DNA from: Streptomyces mobaraensis
GTDB taxonomy: Bacteria; Actinomycetota; Actinomycetes; Streptomycetales; Streptomycetaceae
Length of the DNA: 64,000 bases
Assembly: GCF_020099395.1 (NCBI RefSeq)
Contig: NZ_CP083590.1
Coordinates: 3,038,001 to 3,102,000, forward strand
Direction: 5' to 3'
Position 1 is the stretch's first letter. Every line of letters begins with the position of its first letter. The notes under the pieces are model-generated. The model worked only from the letters and a program-made list of their open reading frames with translations, made no database searches and had not been told where the DNA came from. Below are positions 55,970-64,000 of the stretch, piece by piece. The position numbers were made by a program, and so were the translations under genes.

Positions 55970-56650
55970 TCAGCCTATGCGCGGCAGCGACTCCCGCAGC
56001 TCGGCGAAGAGCGCCAGGAACACCTCGTAGTCCGGCACGTCCCCCAGCTCCCGGGCGCACTTCTTCGTCCAACCGCCGGCCAGCTCCACGGTCACCCAGC
56101 CCTCCTTCACCCGCGCCGGCCCGACGCGCTCCCACGGCACCGGCTTCTTCCCCTTCCAGATCAGGCCGCCGGGGCTGAGGCCGAACTCCCCGAAGGTGAC
56201 CTCGTGCCCCTGCCGGAGCCGTTCCCGGTCGGCCGGCAGCCGCCGGGCGGCGACGTGTTTGCGGAGCGCCTCGCCCAGCCCGTAGTACCGGTGCCCGTGG
56301 TCGCCCTCGCGCTTGTAGTAGGCGTCGAGCTTCAGCGAACCGCCCTTCGCGCAGGTGACCGTGAAGGTGAAGTACATCGCGTCGTACTGGCCGTTGTAGG
56401 TGCGCCGGGTGACCTTCGCCGTCACCTCGGTCATGTCGTCGAGGTGGAACGCCAGCGCCGGCTTCCCGTGGTTGTGGCGGACGACGCCCCGCGCGAACTC
56501 GTAGACCCGGTTGGGTTTTTTGCGCGACAAGCCGTTCGTCAGCGCGTACACCTCAAGCAGTTCCCCGAGGTCACGGCGTTCGGCGACCTCCCGCGCCTCC
56601 GGCGTGAAGACGCGCCAGTCGCCTTCCCTGGGCAGCAGTATTTCCGGCAT
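55970..56650 (-). CDS. DUF6585-like conserved protein
   Basis: 226 residues: LGELLEVYALTNGLSRKKPNRVYEFARGVVRHNHGKPALAFHLDDMTEVTAKVTRRTYNG, then YTFTVTCAKGG-type beta strands, ALRKHVAARRLP and GLSPGGLIWKGKKPVPWERVGPARVKEGWVTVELAG. The pattern of two PH-like beta domains (bPH/DUF6585) with WxxV and Gly-rich turns is familiar from streptomycetes, without known function. No signal peptide; cytoplasmic. ATG at 56650; the next 185 bases to the sacsin-like gene hold no gene. Confidence 0.7.
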   Translation of the reverse strand: MPEILLPREGDWRVFTPEAREVAERRDLGELLEVYALTNGLSRKKPNRVYEFARGVVRHNHGKPALAFHLDDMTEVTAKVTRRTYNGQYDAMYFTFTVTCAKGGSLKLDAYYKREGDHGHRYYGLGEALRKHVAARRLPADRERLRQGHEVTFGEFGLSPGGLIWKGKKPVPWERVGPARVKEGWVTVELAGGWTKKCARELGDVPDYEVFLALFAELRESLPRIG

Positions 56651-56835
56651 GCGGCACCCCCGTGCGTCCGATCGGATACCCGGCAGGGTAGCGCCGGAGG
56701 GGCGCGCCCGTCCTGCCCCGCTCCGGTTCCGCACCACCCGGGCGGGCGCGTCCGGAGAGCGTGCCCCGCCACACCACCGCGTACGGCCTCACCCGCGGTA
56801 AGGCCGCCGCCACGTCATGCCGTTGAGCGCGGACG

Positions 56836-59800
56836 TCAGTCGAACCACCGGTCCCGCGCGAGCTCCGCCGTCCGCGACGGGTCCTCCAGCAGCGCCGCGG
56901 CCTCGAAGCGGCGGGACCAGTGGCCGGCGGCCCAGGCGAGGCCGGCGGCCACGCCCTCCAGGGTGGTGGCGTGCAGGACGCCGTCGGGGCCGAGGCGCCA
57001 GTCCAACTCCACGTCGCCGACGTGCAGTTCCTCGTGCTCGACGTACGTGGTCGGCGCGTCCGGCAGCAGGACGCGGACGCCGTCGGGCACCTCGCGGAGC
57101 TCCCCGGCGCTCGCCTCCACCACCGCGGGCACCGCCTCGCTCAGCCGTCGCACCTGCAACAGCTCCGCGAGGTCGGCGGCGCGGTCCGGGCGGACGGGCA
57201 GCAGCGGCAGGCCGGCGGCCAGCGGGAGGAGATCGGGCGCGTCGGCGACCAGCGCGTCCGCCGCGTCGACGACCCGCACCTCGCCGTCGACGACGGCCCG
57301 CAGGTCGTCGGGGAGGGTCACGTCCTCGGGGTCGAGCGCGGCCAGCAGGCCGTAGAGGGCGTGCAGCCGGTCGGCGCGCACCGGGCGGTCCGGGTCGGCG
57401 AGGCGGGCCAGCAGCTCGGCGGCGCCGCCCGGTTCGTCGAGCAGGGCCGCGGCGGTGGTGCGGACGCCGAGGGCGCGCAGCACCTGCTCGTCCGCGAACC
57501 CGGTCGCGTCCGCCTCCTCGTACAGGCCCTCCAGCAGCGGGTCGCCGCCGGCGGCGCGCAGCCCGGCGGGGCGGCGGCCGTCGAGGACCGGGTGGCCGCG
57601 CAGCCACCAGGCGGTGTAGGGGCGGACGCTCTCCGTCGTGCCGTCCGGCAGCAGGACGCGGACGGGCGCGGTGAGCGCGTCGCGCAGCGGCGGCCGGGAC
57701 AGCATGGCGAGGGCCCGCGGCCAGGCGTCGTCGGCGACCAGGTCGAGGTCGCGGACGGCGGTGAGCTCCGTCGCCACGGGCGGCACGGGCGTCTCGGGGA
57801 GTCCGTCGAGGACGTCCTCGCACCAGACGTCGACGGCGTCCAGCAGCCCGGCGTCGTCGGGCTCGGGGAAGTCGCCGTCGCGCGGCTCCAGTTCGTCCGG
57901 ATCGAGGACGACGTCGGCCGCCCGGACGAGGGCGAAGTCGGCGAGGACGCCGACGGCGGTGAGCGGCTGGGCGCCCCAGCGCTCGGCCAGCGCGGCGTCG
58001 CAGGCGGCGAGTTCGCCGGGGCGGATGACCTGCTCGAACGGGCTGCCCGGGAGGACGAGTTCACCGGCCGGGGCGAGTTCGCCATCCTCGTCGGGGAGAG
58101 CGAGCGCGGCGAGCCACGGCTCGTCACCGGGCGCGAGGTTGGCGTCGCGGACGAGCGCCAGGACGGTGTCGGCGAGCTCGTCGGGGTCGAGGGCGTCCTC
58201 GTCCCACGCCTCCGCCGCGTCGAGCGAGTGCGCCACCGCGGCGCGGACCTGCGGGGTGGTGAGCACCGCGCGGGGCGAGGAGGGCGTGGCGCCCAGCTTC
58301 TCCAGCAGCGGGTGGGCCGCCGCCGGGTGGGCGATCTTGAGGCCGAGCCGGGACAGCCGCTCCGCGCCGGACGCCGCCTCGGCGTCGGCGGGCGGCAGCA
58401 GCACCTGGCGGGGGCCGACCGCGGTGCGGCTGCCGTCGGCGAGGGGGACGGGCAGGCCGCTCAGCCGGTCCGGGTCCACCCCGGCGAGGCTGTCGTACAG
58501 CCGCCACCACCACTCCGCCGTCCGCTCGACGCCCGCGAGCCGGTCGATGGTCTCCCCCAGCGACACCCGTGCCACACCCAGCGCGCGCAGCTCCTGACGG
58601 CGCTCCAGCCCCGCCGGCAGCAGGCTGCGGAACAGCTCGCCGAGCACGGTGACGGTATTCGCGCCCGCACCCTCCACGATCTCCGCCTCGGAGGGCCGCA
58701 GCGCGTACGCCTCCTCACCCTCCGGCGCGGCGGACGCGCTCGGCAGGAACGCCACCCTCGGCAGCCGCTCCAGCACCAGGCTGCGCAGCTCCGCGTCGAG
58801 CGGGCTCTGCGCCAGCGGCGACGGGACGAGGTCGAGGATGCCGGCCGTCACCGGACGCCAGTCGCGCAGCAGCGCGGTGTACGCCTCGGCGGCGCGGCCC
58901 ACCAGGAAGTCGGTCAGCGGGCCGGGCGCGGCGTGCCGGCGCGTCGGGTCCATCGGGAAGGTGGCGATCAGCAGGGCGGGCAGGCCCAGCGGCTCGTCGG
59001 TGGGCGTCGGGGCGTGCAGCACCGGCGCGGTCCGCGGGCGGGCCGGGGCGCCGTCCGGGCCCACGGGGACGGCCCAGGTCAGCGCCCAGTTCGGGCGCAG
59101 CCGCTCCTCGACCGGGCGGTCGGCGAGCAGCGCCGGGTCCAGCCGCCCGCCGGCCCGCTCGACGCGCCAGCGGGTGGTCTCCCCCGCGCTGTCCTCGACG
59201 ACGACGTGCCCGGCCTCCTGATGCGTCGTCAGGGTGCGCGGGGCCGCGCCCGGCAGCTCAACGACCAGTTCCCGCAGCCCGGGGAGGGCGAGCAGCAGGG
59301 CGTCGTCCACGCCCGCGAGCAGCCGCTCGGCGAGGTCCTGCGCGGCACCGTCGCGCAGCGGCAGCACCACGACGGTGTCGTAGCCCTCGGGCGGCGTGCC
59401 CTCGGCGGGCAGCGGCAGCCGGAGCAACGGGACGTGGCCCTCGCGGCGGCGCAGCTCGTCGCCGAGCGCGGGCGCGCCGGCCGCCGCCTGCTCCGCGAGC
59501 CCGCGCGCCTCCGCCAGCGACCAGCGGACACCACCCGAACGGCTGAGGACGGCGGGCTCGTCGCTGACGGCCAGGACGGCCGCGAAGCCGACGCCGAAGC
59601 GGCCCGCCGCGCCCGTCTCCTCCCGCTTGGCCGACGCCCGCAGCGTCGCCAGCGACTCCACTCCCGCCGCGTCCAGCGGCGCACCGGTGTTCGCGGCCGC
59701 GAGGACGGCCGGGCCGTCGGCGTGCGCCGGGTGCAGCGTCAGCCGCAGTCTGCCCGGGACGCCCGCGCGGGCGGCGGCGTCGGCGGCGTTCTGCGCCAGC

Positions 59801-59952
59801 TCGACGACGAGACGGTCGCGGTAGCCGCCGAGCGCCAGGTCCTCCTCGGCGTTGGCGTCCTCCCGGAACCGGGCCGCCGACGCCGCCCAGGCGTCCAGCA
59901 CCCCCCGGCGGAGGCGGCCGGTACCGAACGGGTCCGTCGCTGTGCCGCTCAC
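56836..59952 (-). CDS. large GHKL ATPase with sacsin N-terminal-like domain
   Basis: 1038 residues. The first 230 form an Hsp90-like ATP-binding domain: ALGGYRDRLVVELAQNAADAAARAGVPG (E-x-x-x-N-x-x-D), AANTGAPLDAAGVESLATLRASAKREE, GAAGRFGVGFAAVLAVSDEPAVLSRSGGVRW (G-x-G-F motif). The remaining 800 residues are helical and repetitive without other named domains (for example LVLERLPRVAFLPS, PAAAHPLLEKLGATPSSPRAVL). Streptomycete homologues are annotated as sacsin-like ATP-binding proteins; a chaperone-like or nucleic-acid-related role is possible, none is shown. ATG at 59952. Monocistronic. Confidence 0.8.
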   Translation of the reverse strand: MSGTATDPFGTGRLRRGVLDAWAASAARFREDANAEEDLALGGYRDRLVVELAQNAADAAARAGVPGRLRLTLHPAHADGPAVLAAANTGAPLDAAGVESLATLRASAKREETGAAGRFGVGFAAVLAVSDEPAVLSRSGGVRWSLAEARGLAEQAAAGAPALGDELRRREGHVPLLRLPLPAEGTPPEGYDTVVVLPLRDGAAQDLAERLLAGVDDALLLALPGLRELVVELPGAAPRTLTTHQEAGHVVVEDSAGETTRWRVERAGGRLDPALLADRPVEERLRPNWALTWAVPVGPDGAPARPRTAPVLHAPTPTDEPLGLPALLIATFPMDPTRRHAAPGPLTDFLVGRAAEAYTALLRDWRPVTAGILDLVPSPLAQSPLDAELRSLVLERLPRVAFLPSASAAPEGEEAYALRPSEAEIVEGAGANTVTVLGELFRSLLPAGLERRQELRALGVARVSLGETIDRLAGVERTAEWWWRLYDSLAGVDPDRLSGLPVPLADGSRTAVGPRQVLLPPADAEAASGAERLSRLGLKIAHPAAAHPLLEKLGATPSSPRAVLTTPQVRAAVAHSLDAAEAWDEDALDPDELADTVLALVRDANLAPGDEPWLAALALPDEDGELAPAGELVLPGSPFEQVIRPGELAACDAALAERWGAQPLTAVGVLADFALVRAADVVLDPDELEPRDGDFPEPDDAGLLDAVDVWCEDVLDGLPETPVPPVATELTAVRDLDLVADDAWPRALAMLSRPPLRDALTAPVRVLLPDGTTESVRPYTAWWLRGHPVLDGRRPAGLRAAGGDPLLEGLYEEADATGFADEQVLRALGVRTTAAALLDEPGGAAELLARLADPDRPVRADRLHALYGLLAALDPEDVTLPDDLRAVVDGEVRVVDAADALVADAPDLLPLAAGLPLLPVRPDRAADLAELLQVRRLSEAVPAVVEASAGELREVPDGVRVLLPDAPTTYVEHEELHVGDVELDWRLGPDGVLHATTLEGVAAGLAWAAGHWSRRFEAAALLEDPSRTAELARDRWFD

Positions 59953-60222
59953 GTCGTCTCGTCTCCTCTGCGTGGAGCTCTGCCCACAGGGGTGGGCCTT
60001 GCAAGGGTGAACGTACCGTGCGGGTGTTCGCGGGGGCGGCGGGGTGGGAGGACCGGGACGTCAGGAGCCCGCGCCGCCGGCCCCCGTCCCCCACGGGCGT
60101 CCCGGGACGACTCCGGGGTGTCTCCGCCGGACTCGTAAGGATGACAAGCCGGTTGGGGCGGCCGGCGGCGGGGCAGATCCCCCGTCCGGCGGGGTCACAT
60201 CCCCCGGCGAAAGGGGAACCTC

Positions 60223-60468
60223 ATGGCCACTGTCTCGATCCGCGACTTCTCCTTCATCCCCGGCCAGTTGACGGTCGCCGCGGGCGACACGGTCACCTGG
60301 ACCAACGACGACGGCACCGACCACACGGTGACGGCCGACGACGGCTCCTTCGGCTCGGAGCCCTTCGGCCGGGGCGGCACCTTCGCCCACACCTTCGCCC
60401 AGAGCGGGACGTTCCCGTACCACTGCGACATCCACCCGGAGATGCGGGGGACGGTCACGGCCGGCTGA
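60223..60468 (+). CDS. small cupredoxin (type 1 copper protein) without signal peptide
   Basis: 81 residues: IRDFSFIPGQLTVAAGDTVTWTNDDGTDHTVTADDGSFGSEPF, then FAHTFAQSGTFPYHCDIHPEMRGTV. Copper ligands are all present: His in DHTV (about 34), Cys and His in YHCDIHPEM (about 68 and 71) and Met (about 74). Plastocyanin-like proteins normally act outside the membrane, yet the sequence starts directly with the fold, so either export is signal-less or it works in the cytoplasm. ATG at 60223 with AAAGGGG upstream. Stands alone between two leftward genes. Confidence 0.88.
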   Translation: MATVSIRDFSFIPGQLTVAAGDTVTWTNDDGTDHTVTADDGSFGSEPFGRGGTFAHTFAQSGTFPYHCDIHPEMRGTVTAG

Positions 60469-60623
60469 GGACGGGCCGGCGTCTCCGCGTCACCTCACGC
60501 GCGGCGGCTCCCGTCCGTCCCGGGCGGTCGGTTCGCGGGCGGGACGCCCATGGGCCCGCCAGGCGCGCCGCCGTCGGCCGGACCCGGCCGCCGCCCCGCC
60601 CTGGCCACGCCCCGCGCGAGCGG

Positions 60624-61545
60624 CTAGGCGTGCCCCAGGTCCTCGTCCGCCTCGTCGGCCCCCCCGCGCCGCGTCCCCCATCGGCAGCACGTCGACGACC
60701 GTCTCGTCGATGACGGGGGGCGCCGGGCGCGGCGGCTTGGGCATGACGGCGGCCTCGGAGTGGCCGCCGCAGCCGTAGGAGAGGGAGACGACGTGGCCGT
60801 CGGCGGCGCCGAACTCGTTGCCGCAGACGCCGAAGGCCTGGCCGAGGGAGCCGCCGATCGGGATGAGGAAGCCGCAGCTGACGCAGGGGGCGGGGGCGGC
60901 CTGGGCCATGGGCGTCTTGGCGCCGTGCGACTCGTCCCAGCGGTCGGCGGCGATGTGCAGGCCGTAGCGGGACAGGACGCGGGCGCGGCGCATGCCGAGC
61001 TCTTCGGCGAGCGAGGTGAGGGAGCCGCGCGCGGGGGCGGTCGGCTGGGCGGCGGGCGGGCCGGGCGCCACCTCGGCGTCCTCCGCGTCGGCGAGGTCGG
61101 CCAGCTCGTGGGAGAGGGCGGCGGGGGCCACGACGGAGTTCGGCGGCGGCTCCTCCGCGCCCGTCCAGCCGGGCTCCAGCCGCAGGTCGTCGGACTCGGT
61201 GGGCAGCAGGTCGCCGGGGCCGAGGTCGCCGGGGCGCAGCCGCTCGCTCCAGGGCACCCATTCGGGGGCCAGGAGGGCGTCGGGGCCGGGCAGCAGAACC
61301 GTCTCGTCGAGCGTGACGTTCTTGGCGCGGGAGGCGCGGGCGACGGTGACGGCCCAGCGCCAGCCGCGGTAGCCGGGGTCGAGGCAGCGGAAGTAGTGCG
61401 TGACGACGCGGTCCCCGTCGGCGGTGACCTCGACGTGGTCACCGACCTGCCCGGGGTGCGCGGCCTCCTCGGCCGCCGTACGGGCCAGTTCGACCGCCTC
61501 GGCGCACAGGCGGTCCGGGGTACGGCTTCGCATCGCAGCACTCAC
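60624..61545 (-). CDS. DUF3027 protein, apparent C-terminal frameshift
   Basis: About 305 residues when repaired. DRLCAEAVELARTAAEEAAHPGQVGDHVEVTADGDRVVTHYFRCLDPGYRGWRWAVTVARASRAKNVTLDETVLLPGPDALLAPEWVPWSERLRPGDLGPGDLLPT is the DUF3027 core; a C-terminal zinc-ribbon-like part has CVSCGF and CGNEFG/YGCGGH. After LPMGDAARG the frame breaks in a run of seven G (plus-strand C7, 60659-60665); removing one base gives ADEADEDLGHA and a stop at 60624. Without repair the frame runs on as arginine-rich nonsense to 60490. GTG at 61545 or ATG at 61533. Function unknown. Confidence 0.8.
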
Positions 61546-61877
61546 AAGAATCGATTCTCTCTTCCACGCCGTCTCACGAGTGCGCCAGCCGAGCGGCCGG
61601 GCCGGCGGACGGAGCGGACCGGAGGACCGCGTCGACGTCCGCGCCCGAACGGCCTCGGGCGCACCTGGTCATGTCCATTCTGCGGGATCGAGACTCGGCG
61701 CGCGGCCAAGAACGACCGCTGGTGGCGCGTGGGGCACGCTACCTCGGGTGACCACCCGGGGGATACCCGGGTTTCGGTGAGCTCCCCGGGTCGCTCCGGT
61801 ACGCCCCCGGGAGCCCCCGGCCGAAGCGACCCGGCCGAGTGTGCCGTACTCCGCTCCAGGTGGGGCAAGATGACGTC
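61546..61877. other. 332-base divergent promoter region
   Basis: AGAATCGATTCT (61548-61559), a perfect 12-bp palindrome, lies at the very start of the DUF3027 gene. On the other side, CCCGGG-rich repeats (ACCCGGGGG, ACCCGGGTT, CCCCGGGTC at about 61756-61795) precede the MFS gene. No gene is supported here. Confidence 0.45.
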
Positions 61878-63359
61878 GTGGGTGTCATCCGGTCAGCACA
61901 TGGCGGTCCGCTCCGCCGGGGCGGCCGGAGCGTCGGCCGTGCCCTGCGCGCGCCCGTCACCTGGGCCGCGCGCGGCATCCGCAAGGCGACGCACGCGCAC
62001 GGCGCGGGCGAGTCGGGCCTGGCCAAGCTGATCGAGCTGCACGCGGTGCACTCCGCGGGCGACATGCTCATCACGATCGCGCTGGCCTCGACCGTCTTCT
62101 TCTCCGTCCCCACCGACCAGGCCCGCGGCCGGGTGGCGCTCTACCTGGCGATCACCATGGCCCCGTTCACCCTTCTGGCCCCGGTGATCGGCCCGCTGCT
62201 GGACCGGCTCCCGCACGGGCGCCGGGCCGCCATGGCCGCGGCGATGATCACCCGGGTGGTCCTGGCCCTGACCATGACCGGCGCGGTCGCCACCGGCGGC
62301 CTGGAGCTCTATCCGGCGGCCCTCGGGGTGCTGGTGGCCTCCAAGGCGTACGGGGTGGTGCGGTCGGCCGTCGTGCCACGGCTGCTGCCACCGCGGATCT
62401 CGCTGGTGAAGGCGAATTCCCGGGTGACGCTGGGGGGACTGCTGGCCACGGGAGTGGCGGCCCCGCTCGGAGCGGGGCTGCACCACCTGGGGCCGGCCTG
62501 GCCGCTGTACGGCGCGTGTGTCGTCTTCCTGCTCGGCGCCTATCTGTCGCTGTCCCTGCCGCACATGGTCGACTCGGCGAAGGGCGAGGCCCGCGCCCGC
62601 CTCGCGTCGGACGAACACCGGCACCACCGGCATCACCGGTCCCGTCTGCCCGGGCACAGCCGGCCGCTCGCCCTGCCGCGACGGTCCGCCCCGAGCGGGC
62701 GCGGCCCGGGCCCGTGGCGGGCGTGGCGGGAGCGGCGGGCGCTCCGGGAGCGCCGCCCCAAGCCCGGGCTGCGGACCGTCGGCCGCTCGGTGCTGCACGC
62801 GCTCCAGGCGAACAGCGCGCTCCGCATGCTGTCCGGTTTCCTCACCTTTTTCCTGGCGTTCCTGCTCCGCGTCCACCCGCTGAGCGGGCTGAGCCCGGCG
62901 TTCTCGCTCGGCATGGTCGCGGTGGCGGCCGGCGGCGGGAACGCCCTCGGCACCGCGATCGGCGCACTGCTGCGCTCCCGCGGCCCGGAGAAGACGATCG
63001 CCGTCGTCCTCACCGCGGCGCTGGCCTCGACGATCGTCGCGGCGGTGCTCACCAACGCGTTCTTCATCGTCCTCGTCGCGGCGGTCGCGGGCATCTCGCA
63101 GGCGCTCGGCAAGCAGTCGCTGGACTCGCTGATCCAGCGCGACGTCCCGGAGGAGGTCCGGACGTCCGCGTTCGCCCGGTCGGAGACGCTGCTCCAGATG
63201 TCGTGGGTGCTCGGCGGCGGCATCGGCATCCTGCTGCCGCTCAACGGCGTCCTCGGCATGGCCGTGGCCGCCGGGTTCCTGGCCCTGGGCGTGGCCACGG
63301 CCGTCCGGGGCCTGCTGACGGCCGCCCGGCGGGGGACGCCGCACCCGCGGGTGGCGTGA
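61878..63359 (+). CDS. MFS transporter
   Basis: 493 residues. After a basic N-terminus (RALRAPVTWAARGIRKATHAHGAGESGLAKLIELHAVHSAGDMLITIALASTVFF) come 10-12 membrane helices, with the loop PLLDRLPHGRRAAMAAAM (MFS loop 2-3 type) and a His/Arg-rich cytoplasmic loop (about 240-300, DEHRHHRHHRSR) between the two halves. LRVHPLSGLSPAFSLGMVAVAAGGGNALGTAIGALLRSRGPEKT opens the second half. It matches the streptomycete MFS gene usually next to DUF3027. Substrate unknown. GTG at 61878, likely leaderless (AAGATG box close upstream). Confidence 0.85.
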   Translation: MGVIRSAHGGPLRRGGRSVGRALRAPVTWAARGIRKATHAHGAGESGLAKLIELHAVHSAGDMLITIALASTVFFSVPTDQARGRVALYLAITMAPFTLLAPVIGPLLDRLPHGRRAAMAAAMITRVVLALTMTGAVATGGLELYPAALGVLVASKAYGVVRSAVVPRLLPPRISLVKANSRVTLGGLLATGVAAPLGAGLHHLGPAWPLYGACVVFLLGAYLSLSLPHMVDSAKGEARARLASDEHRHHRHHRSRLPGHSRPLALPRRSAPSGRGPGPWRAWRERRALRERRPKPGLRTVGRSVLHALQANSALRMLSGFLTFFLAFLLRVHPLSGLSPAFSLGMVAVAAGGGNALGTAIGALLRSRGPEKTIAVVLTAALASTIVAAVLTNAFFIVLVAAVAGISQALGKQSLDSLIQRDVPEEVRTSAFARSETLLQMSWVLGGGIGILLPLNGVLGMAVAAGFLALGVATAVRGLLTAARRGTPHPRVA

Positions 63360-63555
63360 CGGGCGACGGGCCGGTGCGGTGCCCCACGACCGCCCGACGC
63401 GCCCCGACGCACCCACGCGCCGCCCGCCCCAGGGCCCCTCGCCGCCCCCGTATGGGCCCCTCGCCGCCCCGGTACGCCGCCCGGTCCCCGGTGGTCCGGC
63501 GCGGCTCGCCGCACCCGCGCGACACGGGATTGACGTGGCCAGATAGCCTGCCCGC

Positions 63556-64000
63556 ATGACCGCTGCGTTTTTCCGGGGCAGAAGCCGCCGCGCCGCTGCC
63601 GCACTCGGGGCCGTGACCTTCGGTGTCGTCGCCCTCTCCGCCTGCGACAAGCCGACTCCGCTGACGACGCTGACCGCCGACAAGTCCGAGGTCCACGCCG
63701 AGGCCGCCTGCTACGACGGCAAGGGGGGCATCGAACAGTCGGACCTCGCCGACTGCCTGGGCAAGGGCGGCAAGACGCTCAAGGTGCCCGCCGACGGCCT
63801 CCTGCACCTCGGCGTCGACCCCAAGGTCGCCAAGAAGGGCTGGTTCATCGCCTCCGGGACCCAGCGGAGCGACGTCTCCACGCGGACGTACCGCACCCTG
63901 TCCGCGTCGTCCTTCCTCCAGCAGGGCATGGACGAGGCCAAGATCAGCATCTTCATGGTCGGCGACAAGAAGACGTACGGCGTCTGGAACTACACGCTGA
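63556..64000 (+). CDS. DUF2771 lipoprotein, 3' end beyond window
   Basis: 148 codons are visible without a stop. MTAAFFRGRSRRAAAALGAVTFGVVALSAC is a lipoprotein signal peptide with lipobox LSAC (Cys about 30), followed by DKPTPLTTLTADKSEVHAEAACYDGKGGIEQSDLADCLGKG and a beta-rich region (LLHLGVDPKVAKKGWFIASGTQRSDVSTRTYRTLSASSFL). This fits the actinobacterial DUF2771 family, surface lipoproteins of unknown function. A TAGCCT box shortly before the ATG suggests a near-leaderless mRNA. It follows the MFS gene by 196 bases. Confidence 0.85.
   Translation, partial: MTAAFFRGRSRRAAAALGAVTFGVVALSACDKPTPLTTLTADKSEVHAEAACYDGKGGIEQSDLADCLGKGGKTLKVPADGLLHLGVDPKVAKKGWFIASGTQRSDVSTRTYRTLSASSFLQQGMDEAKISIFMVGDKKTYGVWNYTL

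Overview
The window is typical Streptomyces chromosome (or a very close actinomycete): very high GC, near-complete G/C at third codon positions, frequent GTG/TTG starts, leaderless-looking genes, XRE/DUF397 pairs, and core genes I recognise from streptomycetes (serC, citrate synthase, pdxH, a DmdR1/IdeR iron regulator, DUF3027, DUF2771). No rRNA, tRNA, CRISPR array, prophage or transposase was found by eye.

Layout. 1-4.8 kb: the end of a FAD monooxygenase, an alpha/beta hydrolase whose nucleophile is Ala, a repeat-rich tract, the iron regulator dmdR1 with a long antisense ORF, and a SIS-domain protein followed by a minisatellite. 4.8-9.4 kb: a PAS/GAF sensor, an orphan plus-strand unit (promoter, 12-codon ORF, structured RNA, terminator), pdxH and a citrate synthase. 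9.4-18 kb: a six-gene leftward operon for acyl-CoA catabolism resembling the leucine/acyclic-terpene (Liu/Atu) pathways, with coupled starts and a TetR-type palindrome at its head. 18-28.5 kb: small accessory genes (XRE/DUF397, degenerate NUDIX, hydrolase, TMEM175 channel, IF-1 paralogue coupled to an acetyltransferase, VOC, HxlR/MFS pair, methyltransferase). 28.7-39.8 kb: serC, DinB protein, amino-acid permease, SMR efflux pair with MarR, PrmC-like methyltransferase behind a possible attenuator, cupin, ArsR-type regulators, and an ECF41 sigma factor. 39.8-49 kb: a P450/isocitrate-lyase-family fusion interrupted in frame by a palindromic repeat, a glycosyltransferase, an aldo/keto reductase, thpR, MarR/MFS and a VapBC-type toxin-antitoxin pair. 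49-64 kb: purine permease, CtpE-like P-type ATPase, remnants of a divergent TetR/NmrA pair, a secreted serine protease, a sacsin-like ATPase, a cupredoxin, DUF3027, an MFS protein and the start of a DUF2771 lipoprotein.

Three themes cut across the window. First, GC-rich minisatellites sit at or just after the 3' ends of several genes, most strikingly as a heptapeptide-repeat tail after the biotin domain of the acyl-CoA carboxylase. Second, three otherwise sound genes are each broken by an apparent +1 base in a G run (C7 at 12994-13000, C5 at 54933-54937, C7 at 60659-60665), which suggests homopolymer sequencing error at least as much as real mutation. Third, many regulator genes are paired with clear palindromic or iterated candidate operators.
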